Shown here in pieces: positions 7,646 to 16,468 of a stretch of 64,000 bases of DNA. The notes under the pieces are model-generated. The model had not been told where the DNA came from. It saw only the letters and a program-made list of their open reading frames with translations, and did not search any database. The first letter of the stretch is position 1. Each line of letters starts with the position of its first letter. This stretch comes from Alkaliphilus oremlandii OhILAs (lineage in GTDB: Bacteria; Bacillota; Clostridia; Peptostreptococcales; Natronincolaceae). The position numbers and the translations under genes are program-made. The DNA lies in NCBI RefSeq assembly GCF_000018325.1, contig NC_009922.1:1240001-1304000 (forward strand). The letters run 5' to 3'.

Positions 7646-9424
7646 ATGGACGTTAAAGAGAAAATACAGAAACTAAGAGCGCTTATGAGTGAAAATGGTA
7701 TCGATGCTTATATCATATCAAACTCGGACCCTCATTTAAGCGAATACGTTGCAGAGCATTGGAAGGTTAGAAGTTGGGTATCTGGTTTTTCTGGCTCTGC
7801 AGGCACAGTAGTGATAACGAAGGACGATGGAGGACTTTGGACAGACGGACGATATTACATACAGGCAGAAAGACAGCTTGCTGGATCTGGCATTCGACTG
7901 TTTAAAGCAGCAGAACCCAATGTTCCAACATATACAGAGTGGATCGGAAACACCTTGGAAAAAGGTCAATGTGTTGGATTCGATGGATGGGTTTTTAATA
8001 CAAGTATGGCAAAGGAAATGGAAACCATCTTTAACAATAAAGAGCTCAAGATTAATAAAGAAGCCAATTTATTGGATAATGTATGGCAGGATAGACCAGC
8101 GCTGTCTACAGAGCCAGCTTTTAACCATGATGTTAAGTTTGCTGGAAAATCTACCTTAGAAAAGCTGACTGAAGTAAGAGAAGAGATGAAAAAGAAAAGA
8201 TTAGATTACTATATCATCAGTAGCTTGGACGATATTGCATGGTTATTCAATATTAGAGGAAGAGATGTTACAAACAATCCTGTTGTTATTTCCTATGCCC
8301 TTATATCCATGGAAGAAGCCTATTTATTCATAGACGAAAGAAAGGTAACGGAGGAGGTAAGAGCCACATTATCTAATAATCAAGTACAAATTAAACCTTA
8401 TGATGATATCTTAGCGGAAGTAGGCAATTTGGAAAACAATAAACGCATCCTATTAGACCCAAGTAGAATTAATGTTAGAATATATGATGTTATTCCAGCT
8501 GGTTGTGTAAAACTCGAAGGAACAGATATCACAACAAATTTAAAGGCCGTAAAAAATGAGATAGAAATTAAAAACTTAAAGAACTCACAGGTTCGAGATG
8601 GCGTTGCCATGGTGAAATTCCTTCATTGGTTGGATACGAATATTGGAAAAACACCAATTACAGAAATCTCTGCTACTGAAAAGCTAGAAAGCTTTAGAAG
8701 AGAGCAGGAATATTTTGTAGAGCCAAGCTTTGCCACCATTGCTGCCTATAAAGGCAATGCTGCCATGATGCATTACAATGCTTATGAGAATGAGGAATGT
8801 GTGCTGAAACCAGAAGGATTATTTTTACTGGATTCCGGTGGTCAATATTTTGATGGAACTACAGATATTACAAGAACCATGGCTTTAGGACCGATCACCA
8901 AGCAAGAGAAAGAGGACTTTACTTTGGTTTTAAAATCCCATATCGCTCTTTGTAAAATCAAGTTCCTATATGGTGCTACGGGTTCCAACTTAGATATTAT
9001 TGCGAGACAGCCGCTTTGGGAGAGAGGACTAGACTATAAATGTGGAACAGGCCACGGATTAGGCTACTTCTTGAACGTCCACGAAGGACCACATCGCTTG
9101 AGCCAAGTGCCGAATACTGCTCGATTGGAAAAAGGAATGCTCATCACCAATGAGCCAGGCATCTATAGAGAAGGAAAGCATGGTATCCGAACAGAAAATA
9201 CACTGCTGGTTGTGGAAGATGAAAAAACTGAATTTGGGCAATTTATGAAGTTTGAAGTGGTATCGTTATGTCCAATTGATTTAAATGCAATCGACAAGAA
9301 TCTTCTAACGGAAGGTGAGATCTCTTGGTTGAATGAATACCATAAAGAGGTTTATAAGACCTTATCACCTTACTTAAATACAGAAGAAAAAACTTGGTTA
9401 GAGGGTGCTACAAGGACGTTGTAG
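7646..9424 (+). CDS. Xaa-Pro aminopeptidase (M24 family, long form)
   Basis: The 592-residue length matches three-domain cytosolic aminopeptidase P. Two creatinase-like domains (about 1-160 and 165-310) precede the M24 catalytic domain. The metal ligands are visible in LLDSGGQYFDGTTDITR (two Asp), GTGHGLGYFLNVHEGPH (His), TNEPGIYREGKHG (Glu) and IRTENTLLVVE (Glu). The enzyme releases the N-terminal residue of peptides with proline at the second position, using two Mn2+. It is transcribed from about 50 nt downstream of the oxidoreductase gene and ends at a bidirectional hairpin. Confidence 0.93.
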   Translation: MDVKEKIQKLRALMSENGIDAYIISNSDPHLSEYVAEHWKVRSWVSGFSGSAGTVVITKDDGGLWTDGRYYIQAERQLAGSGIRLFKAAEPNVPTYTEWIGNTLEKGQCVGFDGWVFNTSMAKEMETIFNNKELKINKEANLLDNVWQDRPALSTEPAFNHDVKFAGKSTLEKLTEVREEMKKKRLDYYIISSLDDIAWLFNIRGRDVTNNPVVISYALISMEEAYLFIDERKVTEEVRATLSNNQVQIKPYDDILAEVGNLENNKRILLDPSRINVRIYDVIPAGCVKLEGTDITTNLKAVKNEIEIKNLKNSQVRDGVAMVKFLHWLDTNIGKTPITEISATEKLESFRREQEYFVEPSFATIAAYKGNAAMMHYNAYENEECVLKPEGLFLLDSGGQYFDGTTDITRTMALGPITKQEKEDFTLVLKSHIALCKIKFLYGATGSNLDIIARQPLWERGLDYKCGTGHGLGYFLNVHEGPHRLSQVPNTARLEKGMLITNEPGIYREGKHGIRTENTLLVVEDEKTEFGQFMKFEVVSLCPIDLNAIDKNLLTEGEISWLNEYHKEVYKTLSPYLNTEEKTWLEGATRTL

Positions 9425-9446
9425 TTTATTCATATAAATTTAAAGT

Positions 9447-9484
9447 AAAATACTATTAAGTGGATTAACCCCTTAATAGTATTT
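9447..9484. terminator. Bidirectional terminator between convergent genes
   Basis: AAATACTATTAAG pairs with the complementary arm CTTAATAGTATTT across a 10-nt loop. It separates the aminopeptidase gene from the opposing YusW-like gene and can serve both strands. Confidence 0.8.
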
Positions 9485-9492
9485 CTTTCTTA

Positions 9493-9984
9493 TTATCGTG
9501 TATTAAATTCTATAGTTACCTTTTCTCCCGATTCAAATAAGAATTCCATCTCAAAGTCTACAACATCTTCTCTCTTTAATTTTAAAAGAGACAAGGTTTC
9601 ATCGATAATCTTATTCGTATTAGCGATGGAGGCCCCGGGAAGCTTGCTGATTAAATCTTCAATTTCTCTAGAAGCAGATTCGTGCTGAGAAGTAGATTTC
9701 TTTCCATTGAGCAATGTTTCTATCTTACTTTCCTTATTATTAAGCCCTTTCTTATACTCCATATCTATTTTATCATTGTTGATTAACTCGATGTCTAAAT
9801 CAAAAGCATGGATCTCATTTAAAGTAAAGTCTGCTGTAGGGTCCGGCGTTGTAGTTTTTGGTTCATTGGGCATGATATTATTGTTGTCCGATACATTAGG
9901 CTTTTGAGAAGCTGTACACCCTGTTATCGTTAGGACAAATAGTAGTAATACTACAACAAAGTATGGTATTATTTTTCTATTCAA
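9493..9984 (-). CDS. YusW-like lipoprotein
   Basis: This 163-residue protein has a signal peptide ending in the lipobox ITGC, then a low-complexity Asn/Thr/Pro linker. A domain from about residue 53 has the alternating pattern FDLDIELINNDKIDMEY... LSLLKLKREDVVDFEMEFLFESGEK, seen in YusW-like proteins. The start is TTG at 9982-9984 with AGGAGGAAT upstream on the minus strand. It would be anchored to the outer face of the membrane. The function is unknown. Confidence 0.7.
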   Translation of the reverse strand: MNRKIIPYFVVVLLLFVLTITGCTASQKPNVSDNNNIMPNEPKTTTPDPTADFTLNEIHAFDLDIELINNDKIDMEYKKGLNNKESKIETLLNGKKSTSQHESASREIEDLISKLPGASIANTNKIIDETLSLLKLKREDVVDFEMEFLFESGEKVTIEFNTR

Positions 9985-10114
9985 TTTAATATTCCTCCTA
10001 TGTATATTTGCTATAGATATTATTAGATTTTTGGAAGACTTCTATGTATAAAGAATGTAAACAAATAAAATGATTTATAAAATATGAAAAAGATGCTGGA
10101 AAGGGAAGAAAGCT

Positions 10115-10723
10115 ATGAAATTAGAACGGAAATTTTATGATAGACCGACACTAGAGGTATCGAAAGATTTACTGGGAAAAAAATTGGTCCACTATGTGAA
10201 GGGAGAAAAATTATCGGCACGAATTGTGGAAGTAGAGGCCTATATCGGTGCAATCGATAAAGCTGCCCATAGCTATAACAACAAGATCACAGAAAGAACA
10301 AAGATCATGTTTGGACCTCCTGGATATGCATACGTTTATTTAATCTATGGGATGTACCACTGCATGAACATCGTCACCGAAAAAGATGGCGTAGCAGCTG
10401 CAGTTTTAATTAGAGCTGTGGAGCCGGTGAACGGTATAGAAACCATGGCGAATTATCGATACTCTAAACCCATAGAGGATTTAACTAAAAAGCAGATCCA
10501 TAATTTAACCAGTGGACCTGGAAAGCTTTGTGTAGCTATGAATATAAGCAAAATAAACAATGGTGCAGATCTTTGTGGAGAAGAGATGTGGATAGAGGCG
10601 GATGGCTACCATAATTTTGAAATCGTAACCACCAAAAGAATCAACATTGACTATGCAGAGGAAGCCATCGATTTCCCATGGCGGTTTTATATCAAAGACA
10701 ATCCTTTTATTTCTAGAAAATAA
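10115..10723 (+). CDS. DNA-3-methyladenine glycosylase (AAG/MPG type)
   Basis: The 202-residue protein matches the alkyladenine glycosylase family: LLGKKLVH, the catalytic glutamate in RIVEVEAYIG, DKAAHSY, MFGPPGYAYVYLIYGMYHCMN and LTSGPGKLC. It excises alkylated and deaminated purines from DNA to start base excision repair. It stands alone, divergent from the YusW-like gene, with a GGAAAGGGAAG ribosome binding site. Confidence 0.95.
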   Translation: MKLERKFYDRPTLEVSKDLLGKKLVHYVKGEKLSARIVEVEAYIGAIDKAAHSYNNKITERTKIMFGPPGYAYVYLIYGMYHCMNIVTEKDGVAAAVLIRAVEPVNGIETMANYRYSKPIEDLTKKQIHNLTSGPGKLCVAMNISKINNGADLCGEEMWIEADGYHNFEIVTTKRINIDYAEEAIDFPWRFYIKDNPFISRK

Positions 10724-10806
10724 AAACTCTTTCGATTTTTAATAAAGGAAATAGCAGAATAAAAATGTATTTTCAACCTAAAAAAATGTAGCTTCGTATT
10801 AAAAAT

Positions 10807-10835
10807 TTGTTATTTCATATTAAAAATAGTACAAT
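10807..10835 (+). promoter_or_regulatory. SigA-type promoter
   Basis: TTGTTA (10807-10812) and TACAAT (10830-10835) are 17 nt apart, about 60 nt upstream of the alpha-hydroxy-acid dehydrogenase start. Confidence 0.55.
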
Positions 10836-10894
10836 GGAGTTGAATTGTTTGTATGGCGAAATTTTTTAATAAATAAAGAAATGGGGGACGTATT

Positions 10895-11911
10895 ATGGAG
10901 TATTCAGAAGTTCTAAATAGAGCGAGAGAGCTTGTACATGAAAAATGTAAGGTTTGTAAAGAGTGTAATGGTGTTGTATGCAAAGGACAAGTACCAGGTG
11001 TTGGTGGAAAAGGCTCTGGATCTAGTTTTATTAGAAACTGGCAGAAGATTCAAGATGTTAAAATTAATTTAGATACAATTATTGAAGAAAGTCCAATCGA
11101 TACATCCATAGAACTTTTTGGTCAAAAATTTACTTATCCAGTATTTGCTGCACCCATTGGTGCTGTAGGACTGAACTATAGCCCAGCATTGGACGATTTC
11201 GAATATACAAAAGCGATCATTGGTGGATGTAAAGAGGCCGGTGTTATTGGATTTACTGGAGATGGTGTAAAGGATGAGTTTTACGATCTGCCTCTTCAAG
11301 TAGTAAAAGAAAATAATGGTCATGGCATTCCTACAATTAAACCTTGGAAGAAGGAAGAGATCATTGCAAAAATAAAAAAAGCAGAAGAAAATGGCGCCCC
11401 AGCAGTTGCCATGGATATTGATGCAGCTGGTCTAGTTACATTGGCTCTATTGGGCAAGCCTGTAGGAACAAAATCGATCGAGGATTTAAAAGAGATTATT
11501 TCTTCAACAAAACTACCTGTAATTTTAAAGGGCGTTATGACTGTGGAAGGTGCTAAAAAAGCTTTAAAGGCAGGAGCTTACGGTATTGTTGTTTCCAACC
11601 ATGGCGGTAGAGTTTTAGACCATACACCAGCTACAATCGAAGTTTTACCAGCTATTGCCGATGCGGTAAAGGGAAGGATGAAGATATTTGTAGACGGCGG
11701 ATTTAGAACCGGTCTGGATATTTTCAAGGCCATCGCTCTAGGTGCCGATGCTGTATTGATAGGTCGTCCCTATGCAGTTGCTGCTTACGGCGGTGGTGCA
11801 GAAGGCGTTAAGGTGTATACAGAAAAAATAGGAAATGAGTTAAAAGAAACGATGATTATGGCAGGATGTCATAATTTAGCCGATATCAAGAGAGATAGAG
11901 TATTCTTATAA
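10895..11911 (+). CDS. FMN-dependent alpha-hydroxy-acid oxidising protein
   Basis: The 338-residue TIM-barrel flavoprotein belongs to the lactate oxidase/glycolate oxidase family. Motifs are FAAPIGAVG, PVILKGVMTVEGAKKALKAG, the catalytic His and Arg in SNHGGRVLDH, and FVDGGFRTGLDIFKAIALGA with IGRPY (FMN phosphate site). A clostridial feature is the N-terminal Cys cluster CKVCKECNGVVC (residues about 19-30), which may hold a metal or iron-sulfur cluster. In an anaerobe it would act as a dehydrogenase rather than an O2-using oxidase; the substrate is unknown. It is a single-gene unit with its own promoter and terminator. Confidence 0.87.
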   Translation: MEYSEVLNRARELVHEKCKVCKECNGVVCKGQVPGVGGKGSGSSFIRNWQKIQDVKINLDTIIEESPIDTSIELFGQKFTYPVFAAPIGAVGLNYSPALDDFEYTKAIIGGCKEAGVIGFTGDGVKDEFYDLPLQVVKENNGHGIPTIKPWKKEEIIAKIKKAEENGAPAVAMDIDAAGLVTLALLGKPVGTKSIEDLKEIISSTKLPVILKGVMTVEGAKKALKAGAYGIVVSNHGGRVLDHTPATIEVLPAIADAVKGRMKIFVDGGFRTGLDIFKAIALGADAVLIGRPYAVAAYGGGAEGVKVYTEKIGNELKETMIMAGCHNLADIKRDRVFL

Positions 11912-11954
11912 GAACTAAGTAAAAAATATATTTAGAAGCTTGTTATAATATACT

Positions 11955-11983
11955 GTGCTAGAATTCTTTCTAGCACTATTTTT
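11955..11983 (+). terminator. Intrinsic terminator
   Basis: GTGCTAGAA pairs with TTCTAGCAC over a 4-nt loop and is followed by a T-rich run. It ends the alpha-hydroxy-acid dehydrogenase transcript. Confidence 0.85.
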
Positions 11984-12052
11984 ATAGCAAATAAGAAAAT
12001 ACTGATTATAATATGCTTCTAAATCAAAACTTTAACGTAAATGAGTTTCAAG

Positions 12053-12089
12053 AAAAGCTTCCTGATAATGTTTCTATGGAAGCTTTTTT
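12053..12089 (+). terminator. Second hairpin terminator in the same intergenic region
   Basis: AAAAGCTTCC pairs with GGAAGCTTTT over a 14-nt loop and is followed by T. It lies about 70 nt past the previous terminator in the 309-nt gap 11912-12220. Apart from the two hairpins, this gap holds a small inverted repeat at 12094-12108 and the -10 at 12170. Two terminators in tandem with no gene between could mean fail-safe termination or a small RNA of about 70-90 nt. Confidence 0.7.
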
Positions 12090-12169
12090 TATTCTACATT
12101 CAATGTAGTCGGATTAGACTAATTTTTGCTATGTAACGATTTCTTTAATATTTTAGTCGAATTTTAAGG

Positions 12170-12175
12170 TATAAT
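12170..12175 (+). promoter_or_regulatory. Likely -10 element for the deacetylase gene
   Basis: TATAAT lies about 45 nt before the GTG start. No convincing -35 is seen; AT-rich sequence upstream may compensate. A short palindrome (CTACATT/AATGTAG, 12094-12108) lies further upstream. Confidence 0.4.
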
Positions 12176-12220
12176 GTAAATATCCACAGAAAAATACAAC
12201 CATACTGGAGTGTGATATTC

Positions 12221-13189
12221 GTGAAGAGATTAGGAAAAGTTTTTGTTATGACCCTTATTGTGTTATCATTTATGGCTGCAATGCCTTCTATTAGAGGTAT
12301 CACACAATCTTTTAGAGAAAATGTAAATCCAGAGGATCGAATAGAAGATAGGAATAAAGAAAATGAAGGATCTACTTCTTCCGATGAAGGGATAAAGGAA
12401 GATCCCAAGGAAGAAAAAGAAATTGATGCGAAGGATGAAGAAGATTTAAGCAAAGACAATTCGGAGCAGAAGGAACAGGTACCGCCAATAGAAAAAGAAA
12501 GGGATAGCAAATCAGAATCAGATAAAACCATATTTTTAACCTTTGATGATGGACCTTCCACCTTGACTCCTGAAATTTTAAGAATATTAGCTGAGAATGA
12601 TGTGAAAGCTACTTTTTTTACAATTGGAAAGTCTGTAGAAAAATATCCTGAGATCGTAAAACAAACCTACAAGGAAGGGCATATGGTTCTACCTCATACC
12701 TATAGCCATGAATACTCTATCTACACTACCTTAGAAACCTATTATGAGGATTTAGAGCTCGCAAAAAGTGCAATTGAAAAAGTATTAAATATAGAATTAC
12801 CCTATATTTTTAGATTTGCAGGAGGATCTTCTAATGAGAGTTCTTTTAAGTATGGTGGAAAGCAATATATGCCGAAGCTAACAGAGGATGTGAAAGCCAA
12901 GGGATATTACTATATTGACTGGAATGTTTCATCAGGAGATGCTAGTGCTGACTATGACAACAAAGAAAAAATGCTGCATAACGTTATTGAGGGGACTAAA
13001 AACAAGAACTTTGTTGTGGCCTTATTTCACGATACTGCTAGGAATACTAAAATGGCAGAAGCTCTGGAAGAAATGATTATATCTTTAAAGGGGCAGGGAT
13101 ATACCTTTAGAACCTTTAGGGATATTACCCAAGAGGAATTGGATACGATGGTGAAGCTGAAAATATCCAATAAGCCCATAAAAAGATAG
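12221..13189 (+). CDS. Membrane-anchored polysaccharide deacetylase (NodB domain)
   Basis: This 322-residue protein has an N-terminal signal anchor (about residues 5-22), a highly charged Glu/Asp/Lys/Ser linker to about residue 103, then a carbohydrate esterase 4 domain. The catalytic motif TFDDGPS is followed by VKATFFTIGK and the metal-binding HTYSH. Later motifs are FRFAGGSSN and YYIDWNVSSGDA, then VVALFHD. It removes acetyl groups from peptidoglycan or another polymer outside the membrane. Start GTG 12221 follows GGAGTG; a GTG at 12212 is in frame but overlaps that site. The following gene is another cell-wall enzyme. Confidence 0.88.
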   Translation: MKRLGKVFVMTLIVLSFMAAMPSIRGITQSFRENVNPEDRIEDRNKENEGSTSSDEGIKEDPKEEKEIDAKDEEDLSKDNSEQKEQVPPIEKERDSKSESDKTIFLTFDDGPSTLTPEILRILAENDVKATFFTIGKSVEKYPEIVKQTYKEGHMVLPHTYSHEYSIYTTLETYYEDLELAKSAIEKVLNIELPYIFRFAGGSSNESSFKYGGKQYMPKLTEDVKAKGYYYIDWNVSSGDASADYDNKEKMLHNVIEGTKNKNFVVALFHDTARNTKMAEALEEMIISLKGQGYTFRTFRDITQEELDTMVKLKISNKPIKR

Positions 13190-13294
13190 AAAATATCCAT
13201 TCTATTCAATTGTAATATATGGATACGATGTTAAAGTGAGGATTGGAATCAAACTGGGTACAAATCTGTATATGTTGAAATATGAACAGTTACG

Positions 13295-13323
13295 AAAGAG
13301 CATGTAAAAAATGCTCTTTTTTT
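13295..13323 (+). terminator. Intrinsic terminator
   Basis: AAAGAGCAT pairs with ATGCTCTTT over a 7-nt loop and is followed by T, ending the deacetylase transcript. Confidence 0.85.
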
Positions 13324-13370
13324 ATAGTCCCTACATTCCAAAAAATGTATCTTTTATAAGGGTGTTTTTA

Positions 13371-13379
13371 TGGTAAAAT
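13371..13379 (+). promoter_or_regulatory. Extended -10 promoter
   Basis: TGG followed by TAAAAT lies about 35 nt upstream of the LysM-SleB gene. I see no clear -35. Confidence 0.35.
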
Positions 13380-13414
13380 TTTTATCAATAGAGCACTTAG
13401 AAGGGAGAATACAT

Positions 13415-14362
13415 ATGAAAAATATGTTGGAAAGATATAAGATACAAGTTATTGGTGCAGGGTTATTTGTAACCATAGTAACATCATCCTTTTTAATAGG
13501 AACTGAGCTTTCAAAGGATCATAGTCCTAAGAAAAAGGTAAATGCCTATTCCATTGCTGATAATAAAAATAAAACAGAAGAGAATAAGGTAGAAAAAGAG
13601 GAGCTTCTGACGTTGGACACTACAGCAGGCGAGGAACAGGGAAATAGTGTAAATTCCATGGATGAAAGCAAAGAGAAGGATGCTATAAAAAATAGGGAAA
13701 AAGACTCTAAGCAGGAGGAGATGAAGACTCCGGTAGAGAAGGAACAAAAAAAAGAGAAGGAAGCTAGTAAAGCGGAGAACCATGAGGCGCCCTCTGCTTC
13801 AAATAAAGGTGATAAATATACAGTTAAGGATGGCGATAGTTTATTTCTAATTGCAGAGAAAGCAAATGTATCCGTAGAGCATTTGAAGGAGATCAATAAC
13901 TTATCTTCCGATGTGATCTATGAAAATCAGATATTAAGTGTTGAAGGTTCCGCGAACAACGCTACCAATCAAGTTGTAAACAGAGGAAATGAACGAAATG
14001 ATGATTTATATTGGTTAAGCAGAATCATTCATGCGGAGGCCCAAGGAGAGTCTTATGAAGGGAAGGTCGCTGTAGGAAATGTTATTATGAACAGAGTGAA
14101 AAGCTCCCTGTTCCCAAATACAATTAAAGGTGTTGTTTTTGACAAGCAAAATGGTTATACTCAATTTTCACCAGTGTTGGATGGCAGTATCTACAATTCT
14201 CCAGACTCAGATAGTATCAATGCAGCTAATGCTGTGTTAAATGGAGAAAGACCAGTTGGGGATGCACTATACTTCTTAAATCCAAGAAAATCTACAAATT
14301 TTTGGATTGTTCAAAATAGAAAACATATGAAAACCATCGGTTTACACGATTTTTATTATTAG
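13415..14362 (+). CDS. LysM and SleB-type cell wall hydrolase
   Basis: The 315-residue protein has a signal anchor (about 7-30), a Lys/Glu-rich linker to about 130, one LysM peptidoglycan-binding repeat (YTVKDGDSLFLIAEKANVSV, about 135-178), and a C-terminal hydrolase-2 (SleB/CwlJ) domain. The catalytic-domain motifs are LSRIIHAEAQGESYEGKVAV, NRVKSSLFPNTI, YTQFSPVLDG and FLNPRKS. SleB-family enzymes open spore cortex peptidoglycan during germination; related proteins act on vegetative wall. The start is ATG 13415 after AGAAGGGAGAA. It follows the polysaccharide deacetylase, which fits a wall-remodelling locus, though the terminator between them implies separate transcripts. Confidence 0.88.
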   Translation: MKNMLERYKIQVIGAGLFVTIVTSSFLIGTELSKDHSPKKKVNAYSIADNKNKTEENKVEKEELLTLDTTAGEEQGNSVNSMDESKEKDAIKNREKDSKQEEMKTPVEKEQKKEKEASKAENHEAPSASNKGDKYTVKDGDSLFLIAEKANVSVEHLKEINNLSSDVIYENQILSVEGSANNATNQVVNRGNERNDDLYWLSRIIHAEAQGESYEGKVAVGNVIMNRVKSSLFPNTIKGVVFDKQNGYTQFSPVLDGSIYNSPDSDSINAANAVLNGERPVGDALYFLNPRKSTNFWIVQNRKHMKTIGLHDFYY

Positions 14363-14396
14363 AAAAATGCTTCGGCATTTTTCTAATTTTTTTTTG
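14361..14396 (+). terminator. Intrinsic terminator overlapping the stop codon
   Basis: AGAAAAATGC and GCATTTTTCT pair around a stable TTCG tetraloop, followed by a long T-run. The stem begins at the last bases of the stop codon. Confidence 0.9.
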
Positions 14397-14576
14397 AATA
14401 CTTGAAATTCTAAGCTCCATCTAGAGTTGAGTGCGACATAAAGTTTGTGAGCCTGAGCCAACAAATTTTTTTGAGGAAACAATTGCACGATTATGCATAT
14501 TTTGAATAAAATGATAGTAATGTAAAGAGAGTTTTCAAAGTATTTGCATTATTTAGATGGGGAGGTGTCAAAAGTT

Positions 14577-15572
14577 ATGGGGTTAACCATAGGAATTGTG
14601 GGGGGTACAGGAGCAGTCGGTAGAAAAATCATAGAGGTCATGAAGGAGAGAAACACTCCGATAGACAGATTGCGAATATTTGCTTCAGAAAAATCTGCAG
14701 GTAAGCGATTCGTATTTGAACATGAAGAGATAGAGATTGAGTTATTGACAGAAAGCGTAATGAAAGAATCCTATGATTACTTGTTATTTTCTGCCGGTGG
14801 ATCCGTATCCGCTAAGTTTGCGCCCATTGCGGCAGAAGCAGGAAACATCGTCATAGACAACTCATCGCAATGGAGAATGACGGAAGGAATACCGTTGGTA
14901 GTACCTGAAGTCAATGGCCATGTGCTAAAGGGGTATCGGGGAATTATTGCAAACCCCAACTGCTCTACCATACAAATGGTTATGGTACTAAATCCGCTAC
15001 ACAAGGAATATCGTCTAGAAAGGGTTGTAGTCTCTACGTATCAAGCTGTATCTGGAAGTGGATACGCTGCAATTGAAGAACTGAAAAACCAGATAGAAAA
15101 CGAAGATTATCCGAACAAAGTATATACGAGAAAAATTGCAGGGAATTGTATTCCTCATATCGATGTATTTCATGAGAATGGATTTACAAAGGAAGAGCTT
15201 AAAATGGTTTATGAGACGCATAAAATCTTAGAAGATGATCGGATGGAGATCAACCCTACTGCCGTAAGAGTTCCAGTTTTTTATAGTCATAGCGAATCCA
15301 TATACTTAGAGTTTGAAAAAGTACCAAGCATAGAATCGGTTAGAAATATATTAAGCAATACGAAGGGGATCATTCTTGAAGATGAACCACCAATCAATCA
15401 ATATCCTACGCCTATAGAAGTTGCAAATAGAGATCCTGTTTATGTAGGAAGAATTAGAAGAGACTTATTCAATCCAAGGGGATTGTCTTTATGGGTGGTG
15501 GCAGACAATTTAAGAAAAGGTGCAGCGACTAATGCTGTTCAGATTATGGAAGCCATTGAAAATTTTAAATAG
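14577..15572 (+). CDS. asd: Aspartate-semialdehyde dehydrogenase
   Basis: The enzyme reduces aspartyl phosphate to aspartate semialdehyde, the branch point to diaminopimelate, lysine, methionine and threonine. The 331-residue protein has the nucleotide-binding IGIVGGTGAVGRK at the N-terminus, the catalytic cysteine at about 129 in ANPNCSTIQM, and YQAVSGSGYAAI. The start is ATG 14577 behind GGGGAGGTG; the frame runs back to 14544. dapA follows after 11 nt and dapB after another 12 nt, making a diaminopimelate operon. The 180-nt leader does not contain the lysine riboswitch blocks I looked for. Confidence 0.95.
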   Translation: MGLTIGIVGGTGAVGRKIIEVMKERNTPIDRLRIFASEKSAGKRFVFEHEEIEIELLTESVMKESYDYLLFSAGGSVSAKFAPIAAEAGNIVIDNSSQWRMTEGIPLVVPEVNGHVLKGYRGIIANPNCSTIQMVMVLNPLHKEYRLERVVVSTYQAVSGSGYAAIEELKNQIENEDYPNKVYTRKIAGNCIPHIDVFHENGFTKEELKMVYETHKILEDDRMEINPTAVRVPVFYSHSESIYLEFEKVPSIESVRNILSNTKGIILEDEPPINQYPTPIEVANRDPVYVGRIRRDLFNPRGLSLWVVADNLRKGAATNAVQIMEAIENFK

Positions 15573-15583
15573 GGGGTTATCTT

Positions 15584-16456
15584 ATGTTTAAGGGAGCAGG
15601 AGTTGCTATTGTAACGCCTTTTAAAGAAGGAAAAATTGATTTTGCGGCATTTGAGAAATTGATTGATTTTCATTTAGAAAACAATACGCAAGCTTTAATC
15701 GTGTTGGGGACAACGGGGGAGGCCTCTACACAAACCATGGAGGAAAGAGAAGCATTGATCCGATTGGCTGTTCAAAGAGTCGAAGGTAGAATTCCAGTTA
15801 TTGTAGGTACCGGTTCCAACTGCACAGATACAGCCTTACAGTATACAAGACAAGCAGAAGATCTCGGTGCAGACGGTATTTTGGTTGTAACGCCATATTA
15901 TAACAAATGCACGCAGAAAGGCCTGATAGAGCACTTTACTCAAATAGCAAATGCTACAAAATTACCTGTGATCTTATATAATGTACCGTCTAGAACCGGC
16001 GTAAACATTCTACCGGAAACGGTTGCGACAATGAGTAAAGTTGAAAACGTAATCGGAATTAAAGAAGCTGGCGGCAATACTGCTCAAGTGTTGGAAATAA
16101 AGAGATTGGTACCAGAAGATTTTAAGATTTATTCTGGCAATGATGATCAGATCATACCGATTTATGCATGTGGTGGTCATGGTGTTATTTCTGTGGCTTC
16201 CAACGTTATCCCTAAGGAAATCCAAGAAATGTGCGCCGCATTCATGGAGGGAAATGTAGAGAAAGCATTGGAAATTCAGCTTTTATATAAAAAATTTATA
16301 GATTTGTTATTCTGCGAAGTAAATCCAATACCGGTCAAAGCAGCGGTGAGTGCTCTGGGGTATATTGAAAATGAATTAAGACTTCCGTTAACGCCTATGG
16401 AAGAGGTAAACAGGAAGAAACTAATGGATGAAATGAAGAAACAAAATATTATTTAG
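15584..16456 (+). CDS. dapA: 4-hydroxy-tetrahydrodipicolinate synthase
   Basis: The enzyme condenses pyruvate with aspartate semialdehyde, the first committed step to diaminopimelate. At 290 residues it is the usual length. Visible features are TPFKEGKIDF, GTTGEASTQTMEER, the active-site tyrosine at about 132 (LYNVPSRTG), the Schiff-base lysine at about 160 (IGIKEAGG) and SGNDDQIIP. Product would also feed dipicolinate for spores. It lies between asd and dapB in one operon. Confidence 0.96.
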   Translation: MFKGAGVAIVTPFKEGKIDFAAFEKLIDFHLENNTQALIVLGTTGEASTQTMEEREALIRLAVQRVEGRIPVIVGTGSNCTDTALQYTRQAEDLGADGILVVTPYYNKCTQKGLIEHFTQIANATKLPVILYNVPSRTGVNILPETVATMSKVENVIGIKEAGGNTAQVLEIKRLVPEDFKIYSGNDDQIIPIYACGGHGVISVASNVIPKEIQEMCAAFMEGNVEKALEIQLLYKKFIDLLFCEVNPIPVKAAVSALGYIENELRLPLTPMEEVNRKKLMDEMKKQNII

Positions 16457-16468
16457 GGGGATATCTAT

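Noticed and set aside
14384..14576. Lysine riboswitch or T-box upstream of asd-dapA-dapB
   Set aside because: I looked for the conserved L-box and T-box blocks and did not see them; only weak inverted repeats are present.
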